Shown here: piece by piece, positions 13,853-22,376 of the stretch | Layout of the letters: each line of letters begins with the position of its first letter | Numbering within the stretch: the first letter of the stretch is position 1 | Source: Polyangiaceae bacterium | GTDB lineage: Bacteria > Myxococcota_A > Polyangia > Polyangiales > Polyangiaceae | Length of the DNA: 57,612 nt | Direction of reading: 5' to 3' | NCBI GenBank assembly: GCA_025936115.1 | Contig: JAICTZ010000047.1 | Coordinates: forward strand, 1 to 57,612 | Translations under genes and position numbers: made by a program | Notes under the pieces: model-generated | Told to the model about the DNA's origin: nothing | The model's database searches: none | Seen by the model: the letters and a program-made list of their open reading frames with translations, nothing else

Positions 13853-16359
13853 CGGCCCAGGCGCCGCCCCGTACGTCGCCGCCCGAACCACAGCGTGGCG
13901 AGCCCACCGAGCGTCACGGCGCCGCTGCTCAGCGCGTGCGTTTCCAGCCTCGCGATTGCGCACCCGCCACGCGCCGACGGCAACGTGTCGGCAAGAGAAC
14001 GCTCGACGGCGATGGGCATGCTCTTCGCCGTCACCTCACGGCCGTCGAAGCGCAGCGACAGCGCGAGCGAGCGCCCGCCGCTACCACCCGGCGCGACGAT
14101 CGCGAAGTGCCAGAGCCCGGGCGCGAGCCGAGTCAGCGGCTCACTCACGCTCACGCCGTCCGCGAAGAGCGCCAGCCGCGCCGCGTCGAAACCGTCCGCG
14201 ATTTCACCCGCGTCGTCGCGCAACTCCACGAGCCCTTCGAGCGGCCAGCTCGGATCCGGGTGCGCGTACGAGCCTGCGAGCAAGAGCTCGGTGCCACGTC
14301 CGGGAACGCGCTCGAGCATGCCTTCGTCGAGCGCTTCCAGCGTGCGGCCGAGATCGAGCGCGCCGGCGCCGAGCTGCTCGGCTTGCGCGTCCGTCGCGTG
14401 CAGCTGCCGCGCGCTTGCTTGCAAGAGCGCTTTCAATTCGGCCTGATGCAGCGTGGGATCGCGCTCGAGGAGCAGCGCGATGGCTCCGGTCACGAGCGGC
14501 GCCGACATCGAAGTGCCGCCGGAGACGGCGTGCGCGGCGTCGACGACGAAGCAGCCGTCGACGTAGCCGAGCGTGTTGCAAAGTCCGCCGTCGTCGAAGA
14601 GTCCGCCCGCACCGTCCGTGCGTGGATCGGCGCCGGCCGCCATCGCGCCGACGACGAACGCTCCGGGCGCGACCAAATCCGGCTTGAGCGCGCCGAGCGC
14701 GTTCGGCCCCGCCGACGAGAAGTACGCGAGCGTATCCGGCGGCGCGGCTTCCGGCGGCCCGAGCCCGGCGAGCGACACCGTTTCATGGGCAAAATCCGGC
14801 CAATCCGTGCGGTTCACCGTCGCGCCCACCGCGATCAGATCCGGCGCCGAGGCGGGCACGTTGATCGTCCCCTCCTTCTGGGCGCGCGGGAGGAGCGGCC
14901 CGATGCTTTGCTCGGGGCTCAGGAGGCCGTCACCCTCGATCCAGAGCCGCGCCGACGCGGGCCCCTGGAGCTTGAGTCCGAACACGTCGCTGCTGCTCCA
15001 GCTGCCGTCGATCACCACCGCGGCGGCGTAGGAGCCCGCTGGGATCGGGCTCGTGTCGTTCGTGACACCGTTCAACACGGTCACTTCGACGTTGCCCGTG
15101 GCCCCGAGAGCGCCGCCTCCGGATGCGACGGGCTGGAGGATCGTGCCCGCGCGATGTTCGACGCCGACCTTGAGGGCGTCGCCTGGGCGCAGAGTGATCC
15201 AGACGTAGATCGTGCCCTCCGTGACGCCCGGACCCGTCGCAGGCGTCACGATCGGTACGAGCGCTTCGCCGTGCTCGGGGATGTGCACTTCGGTATGCAC
15301 GCCGAGCGGCTCCGGCGTACCGGTGTCGAGCCCCGAGTACAGCGTCGCGCTGTTGCCCGCCGCGACCACGATGGCGCGCCCCGGATGCTCTGCGCCGACC
15401 AAGCTTTCGAGACCCCGCTCGACCGGCGAGCTACCGTCGTGACCGCCGAAATCGCTGCCGAGACTCAGATTTACCACGGCGGGCCGCGCGAGATCGGCCG
15501 CGCGCTCGAAGACGAAGCTCGCGGCCTTGAGCACGTCGGTGTCGTAAATGCCTCCGCCTTTGCGCGCGACGCGCGCCACGATGTAGCTCGCCTCCGGCGC
15601 CACGCCGACGTAACGCGGCGGCGCGTTCGAGCGCCCCGTGCCGCCCGCGAGCGACGCCACGTGCGTGCCGTGGCCACCGAAATCGCTCGGGTCGTTGGTG
15701 GCGTCGTTGTCAGCGAGCAACGCTTCGACGTCGTTGCCGTCGAGCACGGCACAGGGCACACCGTTGCTGTCGCTGGGATCGACACGGCAGCCGAGCTCGT
15801 CCTCGAGCTCAGGGTGGAGACCGGCGCGTTCGCGGGAAAAATCCAACCACCAGAGGACACGGCTCTTGCCGCTTTCGTCCCTGAGATCGGGGTGCGTCGG
15901 ATCCACGCCCGTATCGATGATGCCGAGGATGACGCCGTGTCCCGTGAGACCGGTAGCGTTGCGAAACGCGGACGCGCCCGTGAAGCCGTCGGCTCGATCG
16001 AGCAGGAGCCGGAGCGGCGGAGACCAACTCAACGTGAGCTCGGGCCGCGCGGCGGCGAGCGCAGTGAGGCTCGCCACGCCGAGGTCGAGGACGCCGAGCG
16101 TCGAACCGGACGGCGTCGTGCCCACACGTACGAAGCGCGCGGGCGGCTCCGCTCCGGGCGGTACCTCGACGATCATGCTCGGCTGAGCGCCCACGACGCG
16201 CGGCAACGCAATCCCGCTGCGCGCCACCGCGCCGAGATCGATCGCGGCTCGCGCCGTGCTCGTGACGGCGCAGAGCGCCGCGACGACGCCGAGCGAACGC
16301 CGGGCAGCCCCGGCGCCCGGACCAGCGCGCGAGCGCAGAAGTGCGGCGCCTCCGGCCAT
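13834..16359 (-). CDS. Subtilisin-like (S8) serine protease with MYXO-CTERM-like tail
   Basis: Secreted protease of 841 residues. The catalytic triad is complete: Asp in GIIDTGVDPTHPD, His in FGGHGTHVASLAGG, and Ser in SGGTSMSAPLVTGAIALLLE. A signal peptide precedes it. The C-terminus has GGCAIARLE, a hydrophobic stretch (SGAVTLGGLATLWF) and an Arg cluster (GRRRTGRR), the pattern of MYXO-CTERM surface-sorting tails. An insertion between His and Ser holds a PA/beta domain. The start may instead be GTG 16365, which overlaps the TGA of the upstream carboxylase gene as GTGA; the ATG used here lies 2 nt after that stop. Substrate is unknown. Confidence 0.9.
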   Translation of the reverse strand: MAGGAALLRSRAGPGAGAARRSLGVVAALCAVTSTARAAIDLGAVARSGIALPRVVGAQPSMIVEVPPGAEPPARFVRVGTTPSGSTLGVLDLGVASLTALAAARPELTLSWSPPLRLLLDRADGFTGASAFRNATGLTGHGVILGIIDTGVDPTHPDLRDESGKSRVLWWLDFSRERAGLHPELEDELGCRVDPSDSNGVPCAVLDGNDVEALLADNDATNDPSDFGGHGTHVASLAGGTGRSNAPPRYVGVAPEASYIVARVARKGGGIYDTDVLKAASFVFERAADLARPAVVNLSLGSDFGGHDGSSPVERGLESLVGAEHPGRAIVVAAGNSATLYSGLDTGTPEPLGVHTEVHIPEHGEALVPIVTPATGPGVTEGTIYVWITLRPGDALKVGVEHRAGTILQPVASGGGALGATGNVEVTVLNGVTNDTSPIPAGSYAAAVVIDGSWSSSDVFGLKLQGPASARLWIEGDGLLSPEQSIGPLLPRAQKEGTINVPASAPDLIAVGATVNRTDWPDFAHETVSLAGLGPPEAAPPDTLAYFSSAGPNALGALKPDLVAPGAFVVGAMAAGADPRTDGAGGLFDDGGLCNTLGYVDGCFVVDAAHAVSGGTSMSAPLVTGAIALLLERDPTLHQAELKALLQASARQLHATDAQAEQLGAGALDLGRTLEALDEGMLERVPGRGTELLLAGSYAHPDPSWPLEGLVELRDDAGEIADGFDAARLALFADGVSVSEPLTRLAPGLWHFAIVAPGGSGGRSLALSLRFDGREVTAKSMPIAVERSLADTLPSARGGCAIARLETHALSSGAVTLGGLATLWFGRRRTGRRLGRQSSTR

Positions 16360-16361
16360 GC

Positions 16362-17891
16362 TCACATCGGTGGCACGAGGTGCTTGCGCGCAATGCGTGG
16401 CGGCCGGCGCGTGCTCGCGTTGGCGAGCCGCGCCACGACCTCGCTACGTAGCCGATCGAACGGCACCACGGCGTCGATCACGAGCTCGCTCGCGAGCTTT
16501 TCGAGACTCACGTCTTCGCGGTACTCGGCGCGGAGCTTCGCGACGAGCGCCTCCCGCTCCGGCCCTTCCGGCACCTGCTGAATACGGTTGTAATGCACGG
16601 CGTTGACGGCCGCCTGCGCGCCCATCACGGCAATCGACGCAGTCGGTAGCGCAATGCACGCCTCGGGCTCGAACGCCGGCCCGCACATCGCGTAGAGCCC
16701 CGCGCCGTACGCCTTACGCACGATCACGCTGAGCTTCGGCACCGTCGCTTCGCTCACCGCCGCCACCATCTTCGCTCCCGCGCGGATGATGCCCTGGCGC
16801 TCGACCTTGGTGCCGATCATGAAGCCCGGCACGTCGGCCAGAAAGACGAGCGGGACGTTGAAGGCGTCGCACAGCCAAATGAAGCGCGCGGCCTTATCGG
16901 CGCTGTCGACGAACAGCACGCCGCCCAAGTGCTTCGGCTGATTGGCGACGATACCGACGGGACGCCCTTCGATGCGCGCGAAAGCCGTGATGATCTCTTT
17001 GGCAAAACGCGCCTTCACTTCGAGCAGACTGTTGTCGTCGATCAGGGCGTCGATCACCGCGCGCATGTCGAACGGCTTGTTCTCGTCGGGCACGACGACG
17101 CTTTCGAGCGGCGCGCCCGGTTTCGGCGGACGCACCCACGTGCTCGGCGGCTCCGCTTCCGCATTTTGCGGCATGTACGCGAGGTAGTCGCGTCCAAAGG
17201 TGAGCGCCTGCTCCTCCGTGGCCACGAGCACGTCGCCGCAGCCGGAGACGCTCGTGTGCATTTTGGCGCCGCCCATTTCCTCGAGCGTCACCTTTTCCCC
17301 GATCACCATCTCCGCCATGCGCGGCGAGCCGAGATACATGCTCGCATTCCCGTCCACCATCACGACCACGTCGCAAAACGCCGGGATGTAGGCGCCGCCC
17401 GCCGCCGAGGGCCCGAACAGCAAGCAGATTTGCGGCACGCGGCCGCTCAGGGCGACCTGGTTGTAGAATATGCGACCCGCGCCGCGCCGGCCCGGAAACA
17501 TTTCCGCCTGATCGGTGATGCGCGCACCGGCGGAGTCCACGAGATAAAATAGCGGGCACGCGAGCTTCTCGGCGCGCCCTTGGATGCGCAAAATCTTCTC
17601 GACGGTGAGCTCACCCCACGAGCCGGCCTTGACCGTCGAATCGTTGGCCATGATCGCCACGGGGCGGCCGTCGATGTTGGCGGTGCCGGTGACGACGCCG
17701 TCCGCGGGAAGCTCGTCAGGAGATGCAGCGCGCGCGAGCAGTCCATCTTCCACGAACGAGCCCTGATCGACGAGCAGCGCGATGCGCTCGCGAGCGAACA
17801 GTTTCTTCTGTTCGCGATTCTTCTCGTGGTACTTCGGTGCGCCGCCACGTTGCGCGCGCTCAACGAGCTGCCTGAGCTTGGCGTCGTCCAT
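16362..17891 (-). CDS. Acyl-CoA carboxylase carboxyltransferase (beta) subunit
   Basis: Biotin-dependent carboxyltransferase, 509 residues, of the propionyl-/methylcrotonyl-CoA carboxylase beta type. It moves carboxyl from carboxybiotin to the acyl-CoA. Signatures: LACPLFYLVDSAGARI, FGPSAAGGAYIPAFCD in the first crotonase-like half, and GIVANQPKHLGGVLFVDSAD plus YGAGLYAMCGPAFEPEACIA in the second. The KYHEKNREQKKLFARERIAL opening is typical of methylcrotonyl-CoA and geranyl-CoA enzymes. The biotin carboxylase subunit is not next to it. It overlaps the start region of the subtilase gene downstream. Exact acyl substrate cannot be told from the sequence alone. Confidence 0.93.
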   Translation of the reverse strand: MDDAKLRQLVERAQRGGAPKYHEKNREQKKLFARERIALLVDQGSFVEDGLLARAASPDELPADGVVTGTANIDGRPVAIMANDSTVKAGSWGELTVEKILRIQGRAEKLACPLFYLVDSAGARITDQAEMFPGRRGAGRIFYNQVALSGRVPQICLLFGPSAAGGAYIPAFCDVVVMVDGNASMYLGSPRMAEMVIGEKVTLEEMGGAKMHTSVSGCGDVLVATEEQALTFGRDYLAYMPQNAEAEPPSTWVRPPKPGAPLESVVVPDENKPFDMRAVIDALIDDNSLLEVKARFAKEIITAFARIEGRPVGIVANQPKHLGGVLFVDSADKAARFIWLCDAFNVPLVFLADVPGFMIGTKVERQGIIRAGAKMVAAVSEATVPKLSVIVRKAYGAGLYAMCGPAFEPEACIALPTASIAVMGAQAAVNAVHYNRIQQVPEGPEREALVAKLRAEYREDVSLEKLASELVIDAVVPFDRLRSEVVARLANASTRRPPRIARKHLVPPM

Positions 17892-17950
17892 GCCCGGATC
17901 CTAGTACGAACCGCTCGGGCCAAATCAGGCCGATTCGCCCGGGCTGCGGC

Positions 17951-18868
17951 TCAAGAACCTTCGGACAAGAGGCCGCGTAGGGTCGCTTCCGTCTTCTCGA
18001 AACCGGCCGACGAGTAGCCGACCATGGCCGTGCGGATCTTGCCGTTGCGGTCGATCACGAACAGCGTCGGTAACGAGAACGCTTTGTACTCGCGGGTCGT
18101 CGCGCCGTCCGGATCCGAAAGTACCGCGTAGTCCATCCCCATCTCGACGCTGGCCTGTAGCGCTACTTCCGGCGCATCCATCGTGATGCCGATCACGGTG
18201 AGCCCCTGCGCTCCGTAACGGTCCTGCCACGCGCTCAGTCGTGGCGCCGTCATCCGGCAGGGCATGCACCACGATGCCCAAAACTCCATCACGACCACGC
18301 GCCCCTTCAGCTCTCCGAGCGTCGCGGGCACGCTGCCTCGCACCGTGGCGAGTGGACGCCACGCTGGCGCCACGTCACCGCCGAGTTCGAGCTTCAACAG
18401 CTCGTCGGGGTCCGGCCGAGCGGCGAGCAGCACCGGCATCAAACGCTCTTCCCCGTCGCGCGTGAGCGAAAGGCCCACGCGATCGCCGCCTCGGTGGCTG
18501 CTCACGATGCGCACGACGTCGCGGCCGTTCGCCACGTCCTCGTGCCCAATCCTCAGAATCCGATCGCCGGCTCTTAAGCCCGCGGCCTCGGCGGGCGAGC
18601 CGTGCATCACACTTTCAACGAGCACGCCCGCTTGCCCCGGCGGCGCCATTCCCACTTCGACGCCGAGCCAGCCCGGACCATCCTCGGCCAGGGGGGTCGC
18701 ACTATCCGAGGCTGCCGGCGCGGTACCGCTCGCCGCCGGCGCAGCAGCCGCAGACGCGACGCTCGCGGGTGTGCTGCTCGGGGAAGCAGCTTGTCCCGCC
18801 GGCGAACAAGCGCTCGCTGCGAACCCGAACGAGACGACGGCCGGCGCGACGAGAGCGCGCGAGAGCAT
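17951..18868 (-). CDS. Lipoprotein with PDZ and thioredoxin (TlpA-like) domains
   Basis: Envelope protein of 305 residues. The signal peptide ends in the lipobox ASAC (Cys near residue 20). After an Ala/Ser/Pro linker comes a PDZ domain (SVMHGSPAEAAGLRAGDRIL, about residues 70-150), then a TlpA/AlkHP-type thioredoxin domain with redox motif WASWCMPCR and cis-Pro region FSLPTLFVIDRNGKI. It probably reduces or handles disulfides of an exported protein selected by the PDZ domain. Its start lies 14 bp from the start of a divergent P460-like cytochrome gene, suggesting shared regulation and perhaps a role in that haem protein's maturation. Confidence 0.87.
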   Translation of the reverse strand: MLSRALVAPAVVSFGFAASACSPAGQAASPSSTPASVASAAAAPAASGTAPAASDSATPLAEDGPGWLGVEVGMAPPGQAGVLVESVMHGSPAEAAGLRAGDRILRIGHEDVANGRDVVRIVSSHRGGDRVGLSLTRDGEERLMPVLLAARPDPDELLKLELGGDVAPAWRPLATVRGSVPATLGELKGRVVVMEFWASWCMPCRMTAPRLSAWQDRYGAQGLTVIGITMDAPEVALQASVEMGMDYAVLSDPDGATTREYKAFSLPTLFVIDRNGKIRTAMVGYSSAGFEKTEATLRGLLSEGS

Positions 18869-18882
18869 GCGCTCGTGGTACC

Positions 18883-19404
18883 ATGCGACGCATACGGGCG
18901 CAGCTCGGGGCCCAGGTCTTGCGCGTCTCGCTCCTTTGCTCGGTGTTCGTGCTCGGAGCGTGTGGCTCGCCGGCGCCCCTGACGAAAGTCCCGACGAGTG
19001 CGCCACGGCCCAGCATCACGCGCGGCGTCTGGCCTCGTTTCAGCGAAGTGCGGAGCTGGCCGCCCGCCAGCGAGCCGTTCACGAATCGTGGCCATACGGG
19101 GGCCGGTCCCGTCGCCGTCGTCCGCGTCAGCCCAGAAGCCCGCGACTCGTACGCACACTTGGTGCGCGACAGTGCGCTACCCGACGACAGTGTCGTCGCG
19201 CTCTTCCACCTGAAGGCCGATCAGCGGCCCGGCCCGGTTTACGTGATGGAGAAGAGCTCAGGCACCTGGCGTTTCCTGGTGCTCGATCCCGATGGCGTTG
19301 TGCTCGCGCCGGCTGGGCCGACTGGTCAAGCCACTCAGGGCTGCCACGGCTGCCATGCGGACGCCGTGGCTGACTTTCTGTTCGGCGTGCCGCAGGAACC
19401 GTGA
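18883..19404 (+). CDS. Cytochrome P460-like c-type haem lipoprotein
   Basis: A 173-residue lipoprotein: signal peptide with lipobox LGAC (LLCSVFVLGACGSPAP), then a P460-type beta-sandwich (AHLVRDSALPDDSVVALFHL, GPVYVMEKSSGTWRFLVLDP) and a single haem-attachment motif CHGCH near the C-terminus. P460 proteins act on hydroxylamine or related small nitrogen compounds, or serve as electron carriers; the role here is unknown. The start is fixed by the signal peptide, and its ATG is 14 bp from that of the divergent TlpA-like gene. A terminator hairpin lies about 130 nt downstream. Confidence 0.82.
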   Translation: MRRIRAQLGAQVLRVSLLCSVFVLGACGSPAPLTKVPTSAPRPSITRGVWPRFSEVRSWPPASEPFTNRGHTGAGPVAVVRVSPEARDSYAHLVRDSALPDDSVVALFHLKADQRPGPVYVMEKSSGTWRFLVLDPDGVVLAPAGPTGQATQGCHGCHADAVADFLFGVPQEP

Positions 19405-19533
19405 TTTTTCGGAGGCCGGGATGGCCCGAGATGCCTCGAGCGTTGCACTGAGGAGACGCGGGCAGATTGGCACCGCGACTCGAAAGTCCCGCGTAGGGGA
19501 CTACCCAACTCGGAATGGAAGCGCTAAAATTGA

Positions 19534-19567
19534 AAAAGGCCTGAGGGCTGGACCCATCAGGCCTTTT
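19534..19567. terminator. Bidirectional intrinsic terminator
   Basis: AAAAGGCCTGA (19534-19544) pairs with TCAGGCCTTTT (19557-19567), with GGG/CCC extending the stem inward. The A-tract and T-tract allow termination in both directions. The core AAAAGGCC/GGCCTTTT is the same as in the two terminators of the rRNA operon at the other end of the window. Confidence 0.85.
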
Positions 19568-20073
19568 GGAATCGTTTCTAGAGAAGATAAAAGTAAGCGA
19601 AAGAAAGCAGAAGCGATAAGGAAGCGGTCGGAAAGCGAGAGGCGTCGTTCCAGCGATGCCTCTTTGCAAGCTCTCGCTAGGCTCAGCGAGAAAGTGGTGA
19701 AGCCGGTGCGGCCTCGATAAGTGCCCGGTGTTTAGCAGGGTCCGTGCCATCTCGCCAAACACTGACGAAACAACGCATTGTTTCAACGGGTTAGGGCTTC
19801 TTTTTGGGTGGACCAACCTAGAGCTCGCAAGCGGCCACCCTGGTCTCGATGTCAGGCTAACCCTCACAGTCTGAAAAAGTTGCAGACAAAATTCTGCCTT
19901 GAATGGATCGACGCAGCGGCAGCGGCTGGCCCAATTCTCCGCCGTCGTGTGTAGCGAGACATACCGGCCGACCTGCCAACCGTTCGCGTGAACGAACAAA
20001 AACGGCGATGTGGTTGCTCTCCGAGCTGGACGCCACGCAAACCGCATGTGCTATGAGTCGCGCCCTTCTCCAA
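19568..20073. other. AT-richer, non-coding, hairpin-rich interval before tRNA-Arg
   Basis: No convincing gene. The stretch is clearly richer in A/T than its surroundings, with a purine-rich part near 19580-19640. At least five inverted repeats are visible: 19638-19647/19654-19663 (ten pairs, one wobble), 19672-19678/19685-19691, 19728-19736/19754-19762, 19767-19773/19778-19784 and 19806-19811/19835-19840, plus GTCTG/CAGAC at 19869-19887. This may be one or more structured small RNAs or a long leader; the tRNA promoter must lie at its right end. A long open minus-strand frame exists but has poor protein character. Confidence 0.45.
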
Positions 20074-20147
20074 GCGCCCGTAGCTCAGCTGGATAGAGCA
20101 CCGGTCTACGGAACCGGGTGTCGGAAGTTCGAATCTTCCCGGGCGCG
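20074..20147 (+). tRNA. tRNA-Arg (anticodon ACG)
   Basis: Complete cloverleaf of 74 nt: acceptor arm GCGCCCG/CGGGCGC, D arm GCTC...GAGC, anticodon arm CCGGT/ACCGG with loop CTACGGA and anticodon ACG (20108-20110), T arm GGAAG/CTTCC with TTCGAAT. CCA is not encoded. A34 must be edited to inosine for reading CGU, CGC and CGA; the enzyme, TadA, is encoded at 50775-51254. Confidence 0.96.
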
Positions 20148-20152
20148 CAAAT

Positions 20153-20180
20153 TCACGACGTTCGTCAACTGAAGTCGTGA
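20153..20180. terminator. Hairpin between tRNA-Arg and convergent esterase gene
   Basis: TCACGAC (20153-20159) pairs with GTCGTGA (20174-20180). It lies between the 3' ends of the tRNA and the esterase, so it may serve both strands. No strong T-tract follows. Confidence 0.45.
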
Positions 20181-20191
20181 TCTCACCGAGC

Positions 20192-21169
20192 TTACGGTTC
20201 GCCCAGCGCCGACCGCGCGAATCGCGCTGCCGCGCGCAATGACTCTGCCGCATTCGGGTGAAATGCCGCGAGTACGCACGGGTTGTGTGGCATGTCCTCG
20301 GCGACGTAGAGCTCGGCGCGCGCCGCTGCCGCCTGCGCTTTGTCGACGAGCGCGCGGCCTTCGTCCGCCAAGCGCTCCGCGCCGCCGATCACGACGTAGA
20401 TGGGCGCAAGCCCCTCGAGGTTCGCATTGAGCGGAGACACGCGCGGGTCCTCGAGCGGGACGCCGCCCGCGAAGTCGCGCGCGTGCTGAAGTAGAAACCA
20501 GGTCTGTCCGTAGTCGAGGGCGTCGGCGGCACGACAGGAGGGGTGACTCGCCGTGAGATCCAACCACGGCGAGAGTAGCAGGGCCGCGCGCGCCTGCTCC
20601 CGCTTTCGATCCCGAAGCAGCAGCTGGAGGCAGAGGGCGAGATTGCCGCCCGCCGAGTCGCCGGCGACCACGATCTCTGCCGCCCTGAATCCGCTAGCCA
20701 AGAGAGCATCGAAGACAGCGAGCGCATCTTCGAGCGCTGCTGGGTAGGGGTGCTCCGGCGCGAGTCGATAGTCGATGCCGACGACCGCAATTCCGCTCTC
20801 GAGGGCGAGACTCGCCGCCAAGTCCGCATGGCTCGTTTGGATGGAGCCGAAGATGTAGGAGCCGCCGTGAAAGAACAAGATCGCGCCTCTGCGCGCTTGT
20901 CGCGGGCGGAACCACACGGCCTGAACGCCGCCGACGGCCGCGGTTTCGCGTGTCACGCGCGCCGCTGCTTTCGACGGGTAGTGCCGCGCATCGAGGTCGC
21001 GGCGCAGCCTTCGATAGGGCCAATGGGCGGATTCATCGAAATCCCGGCGCAGGAAGGCGACGACCCATTGGAAGCGGAAGTCCCACGCCGAGCGCGCCGG
21101 ACCCCGTCGAACACGTCTCACAAGTGTCGTAAAGAACGTGACGATCAGGATGCGCAGCAGGCGAAACAT
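20192..21169 (-). CDS. Alpha/beta hydrolase, hormone-sensitive-lipase-type esterase
   Basis: Esterase of 325 residues. The oxyanion motif ILFFHGGSYIFGS (HGG), the nucleophile elbow VAGDSAGGNLAL (Ser in GDSAG), an acidic residue after LEDPRVSPLNANLEGL, and the C-terminal His in EDMPHNPCVLA fit family IV/HSL carboxylesterases. A hydrophobic N-terminus (MFRLLRILIVTFFTTLVRRV) suggests membrane association or a leader. The AraC-type regulator at 21262 is divergent, 92 bp away, and probably controls it. Substrate unknown, likely short- to medium-chain esters. Confidence 0.9.
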   Translation of the reverse strand: MFRLLRILIVTFFTTLVRRVRRGPARSAWDFRFQWVVAFLRRDFDESAHWPYRRLRRDLDARHYPSKAAARVTRETAAVGGVQAVWFRPRQARRGAILFFHGGSYIFGSIQTSHADLAASLALESGIAVVGIDYRLAPEHPYPAALEDALAVFDALLASGFRAAEIVVAGDSAGGNLALCLQLLLRDRKREQARAALLLSPWLDLTASHPSCRAADALDYGQTWFLLQHARDFAGGVPLEDPRVSPLNANLEGLAPIYVVIGGAERLADEGRALVDKAQAAAARAELYVAEDMPHNPCVLAAFHPNAAESLRAAARFARSALGEP

Positions 21170-21261
21170 ACCGGAGAATCTAAGCGCCGCGCGTCGCGTC
21201 CGCCGAAGCCTCGCACGCCAGATCGGTGGGCCTTGGCCGCCACTCTCCGGGGCAGACGCCC

Positions 21262-22227
21262 ATGGCTGAGACGATTTCGGCGGCCATGCTGCTGAGGTTG
21301 GTTCGCCTGCTCGAGCTGCGGGGGGAGCCGGTCGAGCCGCTGCTCACAGCGACGGGAATTGCGAGGCCCACGCTCGAGAGCGAAGGCGCACGCGTCAACT
21401 ACGACGCAGCGGATCGCCTGGTCGAAATGGCTGCGGCAAAGCTTGGCGCGGCCGAGCTCGGGCTCGAGCTCGCGCTCACACGCATCGATGAAAGTTACGG
21501 CGCGCCGGGGCTGCTCTTGCTCACCGCACCCACCTTTCGACGCGGACTCGAGCGAGCCTTTGCGTTCCAGCGGCTATGGGGTGACGGCGAGCGCTTTCGA
21601 CTGAACGCTGCGGCTGCCGACGCGGTCGTGAGTTTTCGGCATCCAGGCTCTTCGGACCTGGCGCGCGCGGTGCTGGCCGAGTGCGCGCTGGTCGAGGTGC
21701 TCGAGGGAGTTCGTGCGCTCGTCGATCGCGATGCCTCGCCACGCTTGGTGGAGCTCGAGCACGAGCCGCTCGGTGACTTCAGCGCGCTCGCCGCCCATTT
21801 CGGCATCGAGCCTCACTTTGCTGCGCCCGAGAATCGAATCACCTTGCCGGCTGGCTTGGTTGATCGACCCCTGCACGGCCTCCGCGAGCTTTTGAGCCAT
21901 GCGTTCGAGCGACAGGCGGCGCGAGCGCTCTCGCTTCTGCCGCAGCGCGCCTCGATCGCGGACCGCGTGAGACCACTCGTGGCCGGCGAAGCCGGGGTCG
22001 TGCGCACGCTCGGCGACGTCGCGGGCGCGCTCCACATGAGTCCGCGCACGCTCCAGCGTCGATTGAGGAGCGAGGCGACGAGCTTCGATGCCTTACTCGA
22101 CGACGCTCGCCGCGCGCTCGCCCAGCAACTGACGGCACAGGGCCTATCGAACCAGGAAGTCAGCTTCCGTCTTGGATTTCAGGATGCGAGCGCGCTCGTG
22201 CGTGCACGACGACGCTGGCACGAGTGA
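21262..22227 (+). CDS. AraC-family transcriptional regulator
   Basis: A 321-residue regulator. The N-terminal ~210 residues match the arabinose-binding-like domain common in regulators of lipid and aromatic catabolism (ISAAMLLRLVRLLELRGEPV, then GLLLLTAPTFRRGLERAFAF). The C-terminal AraC helix-turn-helix region is recognisable: LGDVAGALHMSPRTLQRRLR and SNQEVSFRLGFQDASALVRA. The ATG at 21262 gives the best start; an in-frame TTG lies 36 nt upstream. It is divergent from the esterase gene, the usual place for its regulator. Confidence 0.9.
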   Translation: MAETISAAMLLRLVRLLELRGEPVEPLLTATGIARPTLESEGARVNYDAADRLVEMAAAKLGAAELGLELALTRIDESYGAPGLLLLTAPTFRRGLERAFAFQRLWGDGERFRLNAAAADAVVSFRHPGSSDLARAVLAECALVEVLEGVRALVDRDASPRLVELEHEPLGDFSALAAHFGIEPHFAAPENRITLPAGLVDRPLHGLRELLSHAFERQAARALSLLPQRASIADRVRPLVAGEAGVVRTLGDVAGALHMSPRTLQRRLRSEATSFDALLDDARRALAQQLTAQGLSNQEVSFRLGFQDASALVRARRRWHE

Positions 22228-22376
22228 CGCACGTACCAGGCTTCTGAAGTGTTTCACGACCGAGGCAAGCCGCATCTCGACGCTAAACACAGCGTGCGAT
22301 TGACGAAGCTAGCCGCGGTCGTCGTGCTACGACGGCGATGACGGGTGGGACAGAAGACGGTACCCCGAGGCAAACC

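Noticed and set aside
13936..16581. 881-codon plus-strand frame over the subtilase gene
   Set aside because: Mirror of the minus-strand protease. It has no motif, whereas the minus strand shows a complete catalytic triad.
19127..20047. 306-codon minus-strand frame over the hairpin-rich interval
   Set aside because: It crosses the terminator and the P460 gene 3' end in antisense, is rich in Ser/Pro/Arg/Leu without a fold pattern, and its start lies just in front of the tRNA; more likely chance.
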